Made by a program: the position numbers and the translations under genes
The notes under the pieces: generated by a model
The model's database searches: none
Seen by the model: only the letters and a program-made list of their open reading frames with translations
Told to the model about the DNA's origin: nothing
Part shown: in pieces, positions 1 to 12,887 of the stretch
Numbering within the stretch: the stretch's first letter is position 1
Layout of the letters: each line of letters begins with the position of its first letter
DNA from: Strigamia acuminata
Taxonomy: Eukaryota; Arthropoda; Chilopoda; Geophilomorpha; Linotaeniidae
Assembly: GCA_949358305.1 (NCBI GenBank)
Contig: OX442314.1
Span: forward strand, 15,743,060 to 15,807,059
Length of the DNA: 64,000 bases
Direction of reading: 5' to 3'

Positions 1-3000
1 CCATGCTGGAATCCAACGTACCGCTGAGCGAACTAGATTTAATTGAAGGTGCCATTGTGCCTCGACCAGAATCAGACGCTGTTTGCGTATGCGCATTTTT
101 GTCATAATCCGAACTGCTACCCGAAGTGTGACTATTCGGAGTCACGTTGTAAAATGAATCTGGCAGCACCCCCTGACTAAATTTCAACTTATCATTGAAC
201 ATAGTCTTTTGTGGAAACTTGACATCAGTCGGCAAAATTAACCCTTGTTGGTAGTAGTATTGAATGTCAGTTGGGTTTTGATAATGATTATGCGGCGCAC
301 ATTTGTTTGGTTTCGGACTCACATTGAAACTTTGGCTGCTGGCATCATTTATCTTTGGTTCAGTAACTGTTGCTAACTGAGATTGATCGAGCCCCTCTCT
401 TGTTGGTTCGTCAGTTTCTCTGTCCTCGTGTTTCAATTTAGCACCAGTCTCTGGGCTGTGTTCGTATCTGTGCGGAAGTCCATTAGTTGACCAATAATGC
501 TGCACCGTTTCTTGTGATTGTTGCCTCGCAATAGTTTGTCCATTTGATGGCCAATCGGGAGTAACCCTGGAATATAATTGCGCCTGTTACATCTAATTAT
601 TTTCCGTATCAAATTATCTTACCGTTGCTGATTGTGGCCATCAGCAATACCACCATTTGGTAGTATTGGCATGGCGTGGTAAGTTCGAGGACTCATTTGA
701 GGTTTGTTTTCGAGTAAAACCTGTCCACGAGATCCTTCGTTGCGTTGGTTAGGAGTAGATGGCTTTATAAAAAAATAATTTATCAAATAACGTCACTATT
801 AAATTATTAGAATTAATATAAGATACCACATATCCTTCTTCTTCAAGACCAGGATTACTGATACCGTCGGGATACGATATTGCCCTTCTTGAATTTGGCA
901 ATAACGGTTCGCCGCTTTCTAGTAACATCTGAATATAAATAAATAAAATTGCTTATATAATTTTAAAAAATATTAAAAATAATTAAGTTTACTCGATTTC
1001 TGTCTTGTTCGCGTTTTGGTTGATTTGGATCGTCGGTTGTGTGGTTTAATAATGCTCTCCATCTGTATTGGAGGACGAGTTCTTTATTTGACGCGTTCTG
1101 CTAAAGAAACAAAAATGTGAAAATAGAACGTGTGTTTAATTATAAATTAGCAGCAAAACAAACATTTTTTTCGAAACAAACATTCATTACAGTTGCATTA
1201 GGCAACACTTGAGGCGGTTATGGAAATGAGTTTCAACCAAATTATCTACATACCTTTTTTTCACTCACCCACATTTGGGTTCGAGGCGGCGGGACTCCTC
1301 GTTCCGGCGCAACTGCTCCGTGAGAGGTGCGTGACCGTTGAGTTAATTCAGCCAACTTGGGAATTCGTGGACATGGCGTGTCAATTTGCTTGTCACTCCA
1401 CTCAGTTTCCTTTCTGGGCTGAAAACAAGAAGAATTTGGAATGTATCACGCCTTCGCATCGTTTTACATTCCCAACTGGTTATTTATTTAAATTAAACAC
1501 CACACATAAAGTGACATTTTTAAGTAACAATTTATCTCGAAAACTTGTTGTTGAAATCTAAAACCATGAAAATGTCTTAAAGGCATTTTAGGTCATTCCT
1601 CTGGTCCCCTTTGACACCAACTCTCATAAACTCGCTTACACGTGACACATCTGACACACCTGACGTATCATTTTTCCGTTTCTGTTACATCATTACAACA
1701 TTCAATTAACAACACTCACTGGTGGTGGGTATTTTGATGAGTACATGTGCAATGGAACTGCCACTTCACTCGTAGTCCCCGGCAGGAATGGCTCGCTGCC
1801 AAACTTCTGATATGTTTCAGGTGGGATTGGAGGCATCCTATATGGAGGCGGATAATACGGACGAGGCGGAGGAACCGATTTGTATGCAGAAGACTCTAAA
1901 AAAACGAGACAAAAAAAAATACTTCAATATGGCAAAATAGCAACAGACGGGCCCCGAATTATTCAAACACCTGCTGCAATCACAGCTGAATCTAAAGTTG
2001 TAAAAGCATGTGCCCTTTGACCTCGCTGCAGACAATAACCCCATTTATTGTACCCTCCCTAATTTCCCTGGAATGAGTAATGCTAGCTTCAAGCGCATGG
2101 GTAATTGGTAGGGGCAAAAACTACATTTCAAGTTTATGCGAAAAAAAAATTATAAGCAGGTGTTGGTAAAATGGTAAAATTTTCTAAACAGAACACCCAA
2201 CATCCTATTTCTGATCGATAAGTTGCAGGATGTAGAGAAACTAATCAAATTCACGAATGTTTTCAAAAGAAATTTCAATCACGTCCGGTGCTGCTTTAAA
2301 ACTAGTATTTTACAACGGTCGTGTTTTAACTTTTTTTTAATGTTTTCTTTTCAATTTTAATTAATATCCGTTAAGTTTCACAACCAGGAGCTGCGTAGCC
2401 ACACTTTAAAAAAAGCAGCGGGGTATTTTCCACTTACCTGGCATTGCTTATCCCTCTTTAATCCTCTCACTCGGCATTAATTTACCGAGGTGGTTTAGGG
2501 CAACTACACTAAAACCAAGAAACTAACCTGCTAGCTATAGGTTGTTGATCCAAATACGTAGAGAAGAGGGTAAGAAGTCAGACAAGCAAAACTAAAACTA
2601 CAATCCAGGTCTGAGAAAAAGGGCTTGTTCAGTTGTTAATTCAAGGTCAGAGACAAGACGAAGATACAAGTCTTTCCCCTACATTGCACTTTGGTTCAGT
2701 GAGGTAGACGATTAAAACGAACGCCTGGAGGGGGACAGGCAGGGTTTGATAATAGAGGCTTTATTTTTTCATTGTGAATATTTCCATATTAAAAAAAAAA
2801 GAATATTTTTCTAGAGCAACTCAATGCAATCTTAGATAAGTTATAAAAGTCTGGATTACTAAGTGGAGTGTGAAATAAGGTGTTTTTGTTTTTTTTCTCA
2901 AACGCTTTTCAATAAACGTCAAAACCGCACTGAATTAGAATAAAATGTGTGCGGATTAATATCTTTCACCTCTTGATTAGGTGGAGGAAACGAGCTGGAT

Positions 3001-3483
3001 ATCACGCACATAATATTTCAACTCGCAATTAAAGTTTGAAGAAAAACATGCAAAAACATCTCAAGAAAATTTTTTTTTTTTTTACTACTTCCTACTTCGA
3101 TAGCCTTATAAATTCTGTTATTCACATGAATAAAAACTCGAAAAAGTTATGATAATCGATTCAAAAGGGTAAGAAATAAATATATTTTATAATTTTATGA
3201 AATTAAAAAATAAAATAAAAACTACCTGATGTGTTATTTGCGAGCATAAGCGATGGAAGTGAATTAATCCTATCAACAATCATGCCTGGACAGTTCGAAC
3301 TGAATGAAAATAGGTAAGTTTTCTTGTCCTCTTACCTGGAAGCCTCAGGCAACTCGGTCCATGAGGGTGGGATCGTTGCAGTGCAGAGAGCCGTGGGGGT
3401 AAGGGCGGAGCTTTGATTTCCGAAGTTGATGGGGATGCTTGTGATTGTTCGGTTGATTCGGCAACTGGCTGTTGATCATCCAT
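1..3483 (-). CDS. Unrecognised proline-rich protein, 5' part of gene (3' end beyond the window)
   Basis: Seven coding exons read in order on the minus strand: 3336-3483, 1720-1895, 1269-1418, 993-1100, 827-928, 623-762 and 1-566. Each junction has GT/AG ends and the reading frame stays open throughout, giving about 463 codons before the left edge. The first in-frame ATG (3481-3483) lies directly after a splice acceptor, so either the 5' UTR is spliced or more coding exons exist upstream. The protein is hydrophilic with no membrane segment or folded domain I recognise. Near the N-terminus it has an APPLPPR stretch (class I/II SH3-ligand type), then RPYYPPPY with a PPxY-type WW-ligand motif and several PPPR motifs. 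The later part is rich in Ser, Gln, Asn and Thr. It could be a scaffold or the cytoplasmic tail of a receptor. I do not recognise the family. The exon structure is well supported; the function is not. Confidence 0.7.
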
Positions 3484-6132
3484 CTGACAGTTAGAAACAA
3501 ATTAATTTTGAATAAACTCCGTAAACAAACTATTAACGTTTTTGCTCCAAAGTTCATATTCCTGTTGATTAACTCGGAAAAAGGAATGTGTATGTGATCT
3601 ACATATTTTTGCATTCAAATCTCTTGAATTTCATCTATAATTAATTGCAAATGAGGTAAAGAGTGGTGGCGAGTCACGATTGAGGTTAAAATGTAATTAA
3701 ATTGCTCCCGGTTTCTTAGTCAGAGTTTTTGTTGTTTATTATTATTATTATTATTTTGAATTGTACGTAATCGTGACGATCGAGTTTTTGAAGCAATTTT
3801 TGTAAAGAAAACGTTTTTTAGTTATTTAGGATATTCAATCCGCATCCTGAGCTTTGTTTATTGATTATACATTTGCCGTATAATTTCTGAGAAATAAAAA
3901 TGGAATAAATGATAGATGGCTGCAGTGCCATAAAGGTGATGATACAAATGGCAAATTCCAAGGTGACTGACATCTAGATCATCTCCCTTCCAAGATAAAG
4001 TGATAAAACAGCTTAGCTAAATATCCATATAAATAATATTTGCATATATAAATAAATTATAAACCCAACAGCACTCAAATTGATCTCGTTTTAAGTGAAC
4101 CATTAAAAAAAATTGAAATTAACTCCACCCACTTCAGGATTTTCTCGAGGAACGTTGACATTTTTTGTCTGCATCCAAACTGCGTGAACTTTTTCAATCT
4201 GTAATAAAAGATATAAAAAGTTAAATTGTTGTTTAATTATGAAACCCTTTTTTTTTACACCTTTCAAATGATGCTTGATTAGCTGAAAACAAAAATAATT
4301 ATATAAACTTATTTTTCCTTCATCTTGTGAACTTTCTTAAAGCGTTTTTTCGTGTAATTTTGCTGGGGAATAATAACTGTAATTAAACCTTTACAAAACA
4401 ACCCTTTTTGGATCCAAAGGTGGAAGAAATTAATAAGTTTGCTACGAAAATAATCAATAGGATTCTCTTTAACATAATCCCAAAAAAAATAGTTGGCATT
4501 TTTTCACTAAATAATTCACACCTGAGGGGCTAAATTCCAATGTAAAAAAAATAAAGTAGGGGAAATTCATATTCAGAACATACCTACTGATAGATTTTCT
4601 ATTAGTTTTACTTAACTCAGCACAAAAATTTAACTTTACAACCTAAAAAAAAATCAAACGAATGACTTTGATTCGTGTCATTGCATGTTATTACGCAGTT
4701 TTTCACAGGCTCGTTGTGTTCTCTCATAATAAGAGTTTGTATGGGAATAAGTTCACAGTATATTATTTTCCAGGTTTTCTAAAACCCCAAATGGCCAAGC
4801 ATGAGAAACATGATGATAATTGAACTGTTAATACATCATTTTATTATAACTTTCTCGAATTTCTCTCTCTTAATTTATTTCTTCAAATTAACAGAAGCTG
4901 TATTTCTTCAAGGTAATATTGCAAAACTCGTAAACAATAAACATAACGTCAAGTATTTTCTAACTCAAGTGTGACTTACATTTTCTCGTGGGAAAGGATT
5001 TTAGTTGTTCAACAAAACTCCAAATTAAAAAAAAAAATATTAAAAAAAAAAAAATTAAAATTCCTCTCGAAATAATTCAATTTATTTCAATCGAAACCGT
5101 CCGATAAAAATCCCGAAAACAATTCTTTTAACCACGGCCTAACGACAATCTACTTATCTTAATAGCAGCAAAAACTCCACTATTTTTTCCTCCCCATCCA
5201 CCAAAAAAAAAGAAAAAGAAAAAGAAACACAACAACGTAAAGCCGAACCCCGTACTTACCAAATCCCAGCCTTCGAATCACTAAACATCCTTCCAAAACC
5301 GAGTGAAATAAAACGAATCCAAACGAAAATGTGCGCTGTTGACAATAAGTTACCGTCGGTGCATGTGTTGAACAAAACCAGTGCAACACAAGACACAAAG
5401 GTGGGAACTTTGTGTTTCCGCTTCTATCCCTATGGGGCTGATTAATCCCTGCGGCAATTTTCAGTGATGCCGTCTCGAAGACCCAACTCAAACAGTCAAA
5501 ACCTAAACGACGTAATAAAGTAACAACTGTTCCCCTTAACCATTCAATAGAAATATGTTGGAAAAAATATTTTCAGGTGCGTCACGCATCACCTTACTAC
5601 ATAATATAAATTTCGATAGAAAATCAGCCACCTGGAAGCTCTAGGTTCTATGGGTTCACACAGGAAGCAGGTGTGCGCCCACATCCGGATGAAGACATCC
5701 TCACTGCCCAGCTTAGTGACAGACTGGTCAGTGGTCAGGATTTATTTGAAAATTAAACTGAAGTGACGACAGGAGTTGTAAATTCCTCTCCGAATCTCGA
5801 GATTAAGTGTTTCATGATCCAGTGTATTTTTTTTTATTCAAAAAATTTATTTCATTGCAACGAATACAATTAGAAATAATTGGTTAATTACCAGAACAAA
5901 TTAATTTGGTAATCTTTTATACTTTTATATGTTCATTTTATTAAATGTTTTGCCAAATAATTAATGGTTTTAATCAATTGGAATGTTTTGCACTGATTTT
6001 AGTGCAAATCAAAATAAAAATAATTAAAAATAGTTTAAATATAATCGTAATTTCGGCACAGTATAGAAAGAAAAAAATGAAAGAAAAAAACTGACTTGGT
6101 CAGATTGAAAAACCAATCAAACGTAAATATTC
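3484..6132. other. Non-coding stretch between the proline-rich gene and Arp2
   Basis: AT-rich with many poly-A/T runs and a TTA microsatellite near 3737-3756. Two minus-strand pieces could be upstream exons of the proline-rich gene. One is about 4140-4195, preceded by a good acceptor (TTATTACAG) and open for about 22 codons. The other ends at 5263 with a strong donor (GTAAGTACG read on the minus strand). Joining the 5263 exon to either downstream acceptor from its only nearby ATG gives an immediate stop, so it is more likely 5' UTR. The 103-codon ORF covering 5180-5491 shows no protein-like features. Confidence 0.4.
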
Positions 6133-9100
6133 CTACGAACGTCCCAATTTATCCAATATGTTCATTCCCTTTTCTAAGTATTCTTCTCTCATCAACCAGA
6201 AGAAATCGCGGTCTTTCATCACTTCGGCCAACACGGCACCACCAATGAACACCATATCTTTCCGGCCTGGTGGATCCTCAATTCGAATTTTAAATTTCTG
6301 CAAAAAAATAAAATAATTAAATTAAAATGGGCGCATTTAGAGTCGCGAAAAAAACAATCGCAAATCCAGAAAGCGCGATTATTTTTGCTGCAAGACAACA
6401 TAACACGAATCCTGTAAATAGGCAAAGTATCTGGAATCTGGACTGCCGCAAATCCGTATATTGCGATTCACGATTTAATTGTACACGCAATTAAATCGCG
6501 AATTTTAAATTACTAAAAAAAAAAACCTTTTCTTTATTTTGGTGAAAAAGGTTCGCGGTTTATTTAACTTGACCTCGCACGTGTGATTCCGTTCGATGCT
6601 GAGTCCGTTCAAGGAAAAGGAAGAAAAGGAAAAACAGACATTTTTCTTTTTCCGTTTTGTTTCCATAAGAATAATTAAAAATAGGAAAAACGGTATTTTT
6701 GCCGTTTTCCTGTTGATTTTTCCATCCTGAATAATAGCAGTAGGCCTCAGTGCGTGATACTATAACGGCGGCAGAGCTATAGACTGGACTGGCCTGACGG
6801 AATACTGTAAATTTCCCGGTGCCCCGTGATAGGGTGAATTTTTTTTCATTTCACTGGCCTGATCCCGTGGCCCGACCTATCCAGATCTTCCGATATTAAA
6901 TGTAGCTCGATCTATCTGATACTAAATTTGTACCCAGTCCAGCACTGACCGGCGGCACGATACTGGGAACACGGTACATTTTTTTCTAGAAAGTGCCGTG
7001 TACCCAGGGCTGGACTGGGAACAAATTTATTGCCGGGAAATCTGGGTGTCCGGGCCACAATTAACGAAGTCGGGACAGGCCACAGCAGGCCGCGACAGGC
7101 CACAGCGGCCACGGGCCACCGGGCCAGTCCAGCACAGCGTGTACCTCGACTTTGCTTAGGCAGACTGGGTTTCATTGAAGACGAAATGCGATTTGGTGCG
7201 GAATTTATGGTACATGACAAAAATTGACACAGTCTACTGGAAAGTTGTCGGTATTCCGCTGGGCCAGTCCTGTCTGTAGCCCTGCCGCCGGTATAATGTC
7301 GCGTACGGCGGCCACGACTGTAAATGAGTCGGGATTGAAAATTCAACAGGAAAACGAAAAGGAAAAATGGGCCATTTTTTTATTTTCTTTTTTCCTTATG
7401 GAGAACAAAATGAAAACGAAATAAGGAAAAAAAAAAACGTTTTCTTTTTTTTGCGTTTTCTTTTTTTTTCGCGGTTTCCTTTTTTTGAGTTTGCATTTAT
7501 CGCGATTTGATTATTCGCAATTACTTTTTGTAATCACGAAAATCGCAATATATTTTTTCGCGACAGTAGCGCCCCCCCCAAAAGAACAATTTGATGAATT
7601 CAAAATTGCGGCCAGGTCTGTTTAGGGGCCAGGGCCCGTCTTAAGCGACCACGGTACCTGGCACTTATTGTAATAAGCGCCAGATCCAAATAAGCGTCGG
7701 GGATCACAAAAACGACCAATTTTTGTAAAAAATCATCAATTATTTAAAAAATTATTTATATTTTTTTTTAAAAATCCGTGATTTTTTGAAAAGCCACTTG
7801 GCCTGGGTTTAAATAGGCGCCGGATGGTCGGGTCTCGAAAAACATTAAACTCCCGGACGTTTATTTGAAGCTTTACAGAATAATCTTTCATTACCGCCAA
7901 TTTGTCAGTGTCTCCCTTAAAAATCCTCTCTAAATGCAACTGTTTAATTTCCCGTTCTAATCGACTCGGGAAACCGGGATACATGGTTGAACCTCCAGAA
8001 AGTATAATATGCTTGTACAAGTCCGTTCGGATGTCGATCGTAGCATTCTGAATCGTGCTGAAAACCAACTCTGCGATCCCTAGTCCTTCCACATTGATTA
8101 AATGTGGTTGGAACAAAGCTTCAGGTGCTTCAAATCGTTCACCTCCAACTTTAATTATGCGGCCGTCAGGCAACTGGCAAAAAAAAAATTACAAATTAAA
8201 ATTACAAAAGTATATTAGGTTAATCACATTCAACTTACTGTATATGACTCGACTAACACTGTTGTTTCTAAAGCTAATTTCTTTTCTTGTTCTATATTGT
8301 ATCCAATATAGCACAGTTTTTCTTTCATCATTCTAACGGTTTCAAAGTCCGCCGAATGGTTAAACGCGTAACCATGCAACAATAATAACTAATTGCAACA
8401 TCGTAGTTTTAGTTAGACAAACAAACTAGAAAAACAGTGCAGGGGTTTCGAACCAACAAGTTTTAAAAACAATTTTGCGGATACAAATTACATTAAAACT
8501 TGCTGCTTGAAACCCCACAACGCATACTTTGATTAAATATCGGGTGATGTCACGACCGGCGATGTCTAAACGCCGAGTTAAACAAGGAAGAGCTAACCCT
8601 TCATAAACTGTACAAATGTGGGTAACGCCGTCGCCCGAATCGACCACAACTCCGGTCAATAATCCCTGCGCGTAGAGCGTTAATACGGCTTGAATCGCTA
8701 TGTACCCGCCAGCAAAACCGTATTTTTCGAACATTACCTGCAATTTAAATGAGACAAATTTTTAAAAAAATCGCACACACAATTGAGTTTAAATCGTCGA
8801 TTTACTTCGATCATTTTTTCCCGATTTTTTGTTGGGTTCATCGGTGGTTCCGTCAACAAAATTTTGCACTCCGAAGGGATTAAATCCAACTTGTCTTTTC
8901 CAAACGTGTAATCCCACACGTGACACATGTCTTCCCAGTTCCTCACGATTCCATTCTCCATCGGGTAAGTTACTTCGAGCATTGAACGCAGTTTGCTCGC
9001 TTCGTCACCGACCATCAGATCCTGCAACACAAACCGATATTAACTTTTTTCTAAAATTAATATTTACCGTCACTCAAGTCCTGAAAAACCAACTAGTTTA

Positions 9101-10171
9101 AACTAAAAAACGTCATTAATTAAACAGTTTCATGCAAATTAGACTCGATAAAACATTTAAACACTACAAAATAAATTAATAAATCCCTGTCTCAAAAATA
9201 CGAAAGAAAAAAATAAGTATATTTGAGCAAAAACATCGAAAACTTGCAATAAAAATTCTCTTATTTTAGTTAACAATCCAAAAAATAACGAGACAAGCAA
9301 GAGTATGATAAGGATCATGCAAATTTGGTGGAAAACGACTTCTACAGAATCCAGACAGCAACTGGTAATAGATGTCACTTACTTGTCGATAATTACTGCT
9401 CTCCTAGGCAGCACGTGTTGAAAAGATGCACCATTCTCAATTTACATACTTTTTTAAACTTTTTTTTAAATAAAAAACAATAATTTTTTTTTCCTTTAAG
9501 TCAGAATTGCCTAATTTCTTTCTCCTCTTATATGAAAAATTTTGAAAACTCTTGAGCAAACTTCGGATCAACTCACCTTAATCATTCCACCCTGTGTATA
9601 AAAATCAGCATTATAAAAATTTGAATAAAGGGGACTTTATTTTACTTAATAAAATTATTTCATTGATTAAAATTTTAAATTTGTATTTGCGATTACGTTT
9701 ACCCGCACTCTTATACCGTTCGCAGACAAGTTTAAATTGTATACCTTGATCTCGATGTCGCCTATTTTGCTGGCAGCTCGAATAATGGGTCTTCCGACCA
9801 ATGATGGAAAAATGTGGGCAGGAAAATTTGATCCGGCATAGCCACATTTCACAAACTAAAATCAACAGAGAAAATATATTAGTCAACCAATCACGTGACC
9901 AAACTCAGGCCGAACCTCTACTCAATAGAGAAATATGATTTATTCAAGTTTCGGGGATAAATTACTCGTATTTAACCTCAGCTAAATAACCAATTATAAA
10001 ATCTTCGAATAAAAAACAAAACTTCAATTCCGGCGACAACACTTGAATATTTCCTGTCCCTCCCACTGAGACACTTCAAGTAGTTAGTTAGGCCTGGTTA
10101 AATTACATTTTTAACCAACTTACCCCTGTGCCGTTATCACAAACAATCACTTTTCGTCCTTTTGAATCCAT
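6133..10171 (-). CDS. Arp2: Actin-related protein 2 (Arp2/3 complex subunit)
   Basis: Arp2 is one of the two actin-like subunits of the seven-protein Arp2/3 complex, which nucleates branched actin filaments in the cytoplasm. Seven coding exons on the minus strand: 10124-10171, 9745-9855, 8806-9021, 8528-8737, 8239-8388, 7895-8173 and 6133-6297. All junctions are GT/AG and the exons sum to 392 codons, against about 394 in animal Arp2. The start is MDSKGRK followed by the nucleotide-binding loop ([14 protein letters not shown]). Later landmarks are LLTEPPMNP, the second phosphate loop [22 protein letters not shown], and the adenosine motif [10 protein letters not shown]. The last exon carries [10 protein letters not shown] and [10 protein letters not shown] and ends in KLGRS-stop (6133-6135). 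The ORF visible past 7895 is intron read-through. Intron 6 (6298-7894) is enlarged by an inverted-repeat element. No coding damage is seen. Confidence 0.97.
6342..7564. mobile_element. Fold-back (long inverted repeat) element in Arp2 intron 6
   Basis: The two ends read GTCGCGAAAAAA inward from both sides (6342 on plus, 7564 on minus). Imperfect inverted homology continues inward: poly-purine/pyrimidine arms, then a closely matching stretch at about 6755-6810 against the reverse complement of about 7245-7302, sharing CGGCGGCAG, GACTGGCC and GGAATAC blocks. The centre is GC-rich, with GGCC-rich short repeats around 7074-7130 and nested short palindromes. No transposase ORF is present, so it is non-autonomous. 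A clear target duplication could not be fixed. Confidence 0.6.
7655..7690. repeat. Short hairpin beside the fold-back element
   Basis: Inverted repeat TGGCaCTTATT / AATAAGcGCCA with a 2-nt loop, still in Arp2 intron 6. Related TAAGCG and TAGGCGCC words recur to about 7820, suggesting more degraded element sequence. Weakly supported. Confidence 0.35.
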
Positions 10172-11354
10172 GGCCGATTGGAAATTACTTATAAAATCCT
10201 TATTGCTTCATATGATTAGCTTCTCGTCGGCGGATCAGGCCGCAACATGGACGTCAAGTACAAAAAAAAACTGGAAACGGAAATATTTAGCTGTGGCGAA
10301 GAGAAAAGCACTAGGAAGAACTAACCGATTTCTGCGCATGCCCAGTTTATATTCACAAGTTTAAGCGCGAGCTATTCCTAGTACATGATAGCAAAATCTG
10401 TTAAACCGTTGGAGCGATTTGTCGGAGACTTGTATTTCACGATTGCAGTGTCTTGTCAACTAATTTTTTTTTACTTTTGTTATTATATTATGATGGTTTG
10501 ACAGCCGTAAAAATATTTGGTTTCATCACCAGATCGCGCCATGATGCAGTAAAGCGCCAAATTTCAATTGCCTAAATATTGAATATTTTTTTTTACATTT
10601 GTACTTGTATTTGCCGAATGGTAGTGATGTTTTAATTCCGAGTGATAGCGCTGTGTGTTTTCTTAGGTGTATGTGTGTGCATTATTTATGTATCGTTTGT
10701 TGTTCTTCACCCCACCACTCATTATCAAGTTGTTGTGTGGACAGCGCCCGCCCCTTCCCTCACTGTTGCGTCGTTTCTATCAGTCATTGCCACGTCTTGT
10801 TAAAAATAATCTGCAATGCCAAAAAAGTTTTACTACAAGCTTAAACAAGCTTAAACAAGCTTGACTACGCAGAAAAAAACACTCGGGACTTCGGGAGCCA
10901 AAACTAGCCGATAATCGCAGTTTTTATTTAGCTTAGTTTATACCAGCTGGTACATGGTGGCAGCACCATTCAAACTACTGTTTTAGCGAACATTTCCACT
11001 GAAATTTCGGTGAAAAATAAATTAATTTTAAAAAATCATTTGTAATTTTTCTGCAAAACAAGTTTTGTGGTCAAATGTTTTTTTCAGTTTTGCCTGATTT
11101 GCTCCATTTTGCTCAATTTTGATTAATTTGTTGAAATTTGCACAAATTTCTTAATTTTGCTGAAATTTGGTGAATTTAGCGGGTAGTCAATTTTGTTGAA
11201 ATTTGATGAATTTGGTGAATTTTGTTCAAATTTCTTCTATTTTCTCACATAAAAATCCATCCAACGTGATAAATACTTCCCTACACCCAGAGACATACAT
11301 GGTCTCTGCTAAACCACAGAATCAAGAATCGAAGGACTAGTAAACAATCAGGCA
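10172..11354. other. Arp2 upstream region and repeats, no gene seen
   Basis: The first 200 bases upstream of the Arp2 ATG presumably hold its promoter and 5' UTR, but I can name no specific element. Around 10833-10862 a 10-bp unit (AAGCTTAAAC) repeats in tandem almost three times. From about 11085 to 11240 there is a degenerate tandem array built on words such as TTTTGCTGAAATTTG and GGTGAATTT. No supported ORF. Confidence 0.5.
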
Positions 11355-11598
11355 TGTAGCCCCTTAACTTCACATTAATAATACTTCCGTCCTCTTTAGC
11401 CTGTGACTCTCGGACACCGAACTCCGGCCCCTGTCCTTAGTCCACCCCCCTACCGTAAGGAGGCATCCCGTTAATTGTAATTTGTAAGGGGTTTACGGAT
11501 TGGCTCCCGTAAATCCCCATTGTACGCCATTTTGTTTTGATTGAAATAAATCAAGTTTCTCGCTGTTTTCGAACATGCACGTACGTAATTGACTCACA
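11355..11598 (+). repeat. Probable 5' LTR end of a truncated retrotransposon
   Basis: The right boundary is good: the sequence ends CTCACA at 11598 and is followed directly by a primer-binding-site-like sequence. The left boundary (a TG at 11355) is a guess. An AATAAA poly(A) signal lies near 11544, as expected inside an LTR. No second LTR copy was found in the window. Confidence 0.45.
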
Positions 11599-11615
11599 TG
11601 GCGCAGTTGATAGTC
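11599..11615 (+). promoter_or_regulatory. Primer-binding site, tRNA-Ser type
   Basis: Sequence TGGCGCAGTTGATAGTC directly abuts the LTR end. Its first nine bases (TGGCGCAGT) fit the complement of the 3' end of a eukaryotic tRNA-Ser, with about four mismatches over the next eight. The tRNA assignment is from general knowledge and not checked. Confidence 0.55.
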
Positions 11616-11639
11616 TTTTCCACAACTGATACACGTTAA

Positions 11640-11733
11640 ACGAACGGAACGAACAAAATAAACGAAACGAAATAAACGATACGAAACGAGACGGACGAAA
11701 CGACCGAAATAAACGACACGAACGAGACGAACG
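11640..11733 (+). repeat. ACGAAAC/ACGAGAC-type low-complexity repeat in the element leader
   Basis: Between primer site and gag, short words ACGAAAC, ACGAGAC, AATAAACG and GGACG recur in a nearly T-free stretch. It may be a leader or packaging repeat of the element, or simple slippage. Confidence 0.5.
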
Positions 11734-11764
11734 TACCTGTAATAGACTGTACGAACAATACGTA

Positions 11765-12887
11765 ATGGCGGACCTGGACACCGCCACGCTGGAGGATTTA
11801 TTGAATTCTACGAACATTGCCCTTCTGGTGCGATGTTCCTACCAGGAACTACGCGCCGAAATCGACGCGCGGAACATTCAAATGCCCGTTGCCGCATCGA
11901 AGAAAGCTATGGCCGACGCGCTGGTCGCCAACAACATCGCGAAACGGGCGGCCGCCGCTCCGTTGTTGCCTGTCGACCCATCTCCAGTGATCGATCTGAC
12001 GGATTTGAAGACGCTAATCACGCTTATGGCGTTCCAACTTTTAACGCCGCCGCCTACACCTCCTCCGCCGCCCGCCGCTGCTCCCCCGTTACTGCAAGTG
12101 GAACACGACTTGCATTCTGCGAAGTTTCGTCAACCTTTTGCCGGCGCCAAGACCGACGATATTTGGCAATTTATCCAGCGCATCAACACGGCCGCAGCTA
12201 TCGGTGGCTGGTCGGAGGAAACAAAGCTCATCCAGGCCAGCCGGTTGCTGCGCGACCACGCGTTGGATTGGTATACGTTGCAAGGACAATTTCTTACCTC
12301 CTGGGCCGATTGGGAACACTCAATTACCGAGTTCTTGGGCACAAATGAGACATGGATGCAATGGAAAGATCGCATGAACGCACGAGTACAACGAAAAGAC
12401 GAGCCGCTTATTAATTACGTCACATCGAAATTCGCTTTAATCCATTCTACTAAACGTAATTTCCCGATCCAGTCCGAGGACTGTGTGCTGATGGTGCTCG
12501 AAGGTATGCTGAACCACAACACGCGGAACAGCCTTTACATGACCAAAAATTGGCCCATCGCCGAGGTGATTAAATATGTACGTGGGCTCGATAATATGCA
12601 TTCGAGGTCGGGTGTTGGCTCCCTTCGTCCCGAATAAACCTTTCGCCACCGGCCACGAACAAACCCCGGAGTCGAATTCCGTGCAAATGAAATGCACCAG
12701 CCCAAATTGCGGTCGCGTGGGCCAGGGACGTATTAATCCGAATAACTACCACAGGGGCGACGATATGACCAAGACGCAGTTCTACCATTGCCAGGAATGG
12801 GGCCACACGACATATACTTGCCCTCAGCCTAGGACTCACGATTCCGCAGCAACTAAACCCACTCCACTCGTATACGTGACGGAGGCG
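11765..12887 (+). pseudogene. Broken gag gene of a truncated LTR retrotransposon
   Basis: An ATG at 11765 opens a 290-codon frame with features of retrotransposon Gag: a proline-rich linker about residues 95-108, then a capsid-like helical region (FAGAKTDDIWQFIQRI, RLLRDHALDWY, RKDEPLINYVTSKF). This frame stops at 12637. A second frame, open to 12887, carries on with the expected nucleocapsid part, including HCQEWGHTTYTC. That is a CCHC zinc knuckle whose first Cys position is Phe. A frameshift near 12600-12637 plus the lost Cys suggest an inactive copy. No protease or polymerase follows, so the element is truncated after gag. The other ORFs over this span are shadows. Confidence 0.75.

Noticed and set aside
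2400-2445. Possible extra exon ending in CCAG|GTAAGTGG on the minus strand
   Set aside because: The donor is good but no convincing acceptor or phase-compatible frame joins it to the neighbouring exons; the gene reads through without it.
5180-5491. 103-codon minus-strand ORF
   Set aside because: Contains a strong splice donor inside (at 5262) and ends in a poly-Phe/Leu artefact; no protein-like features, more likely a 5' UTR exon.
8055-9101. Plus-strand ORFs at 8055-8336 and 8829-9101
   Set aside because: Antisense shadows of Arp2 exons.
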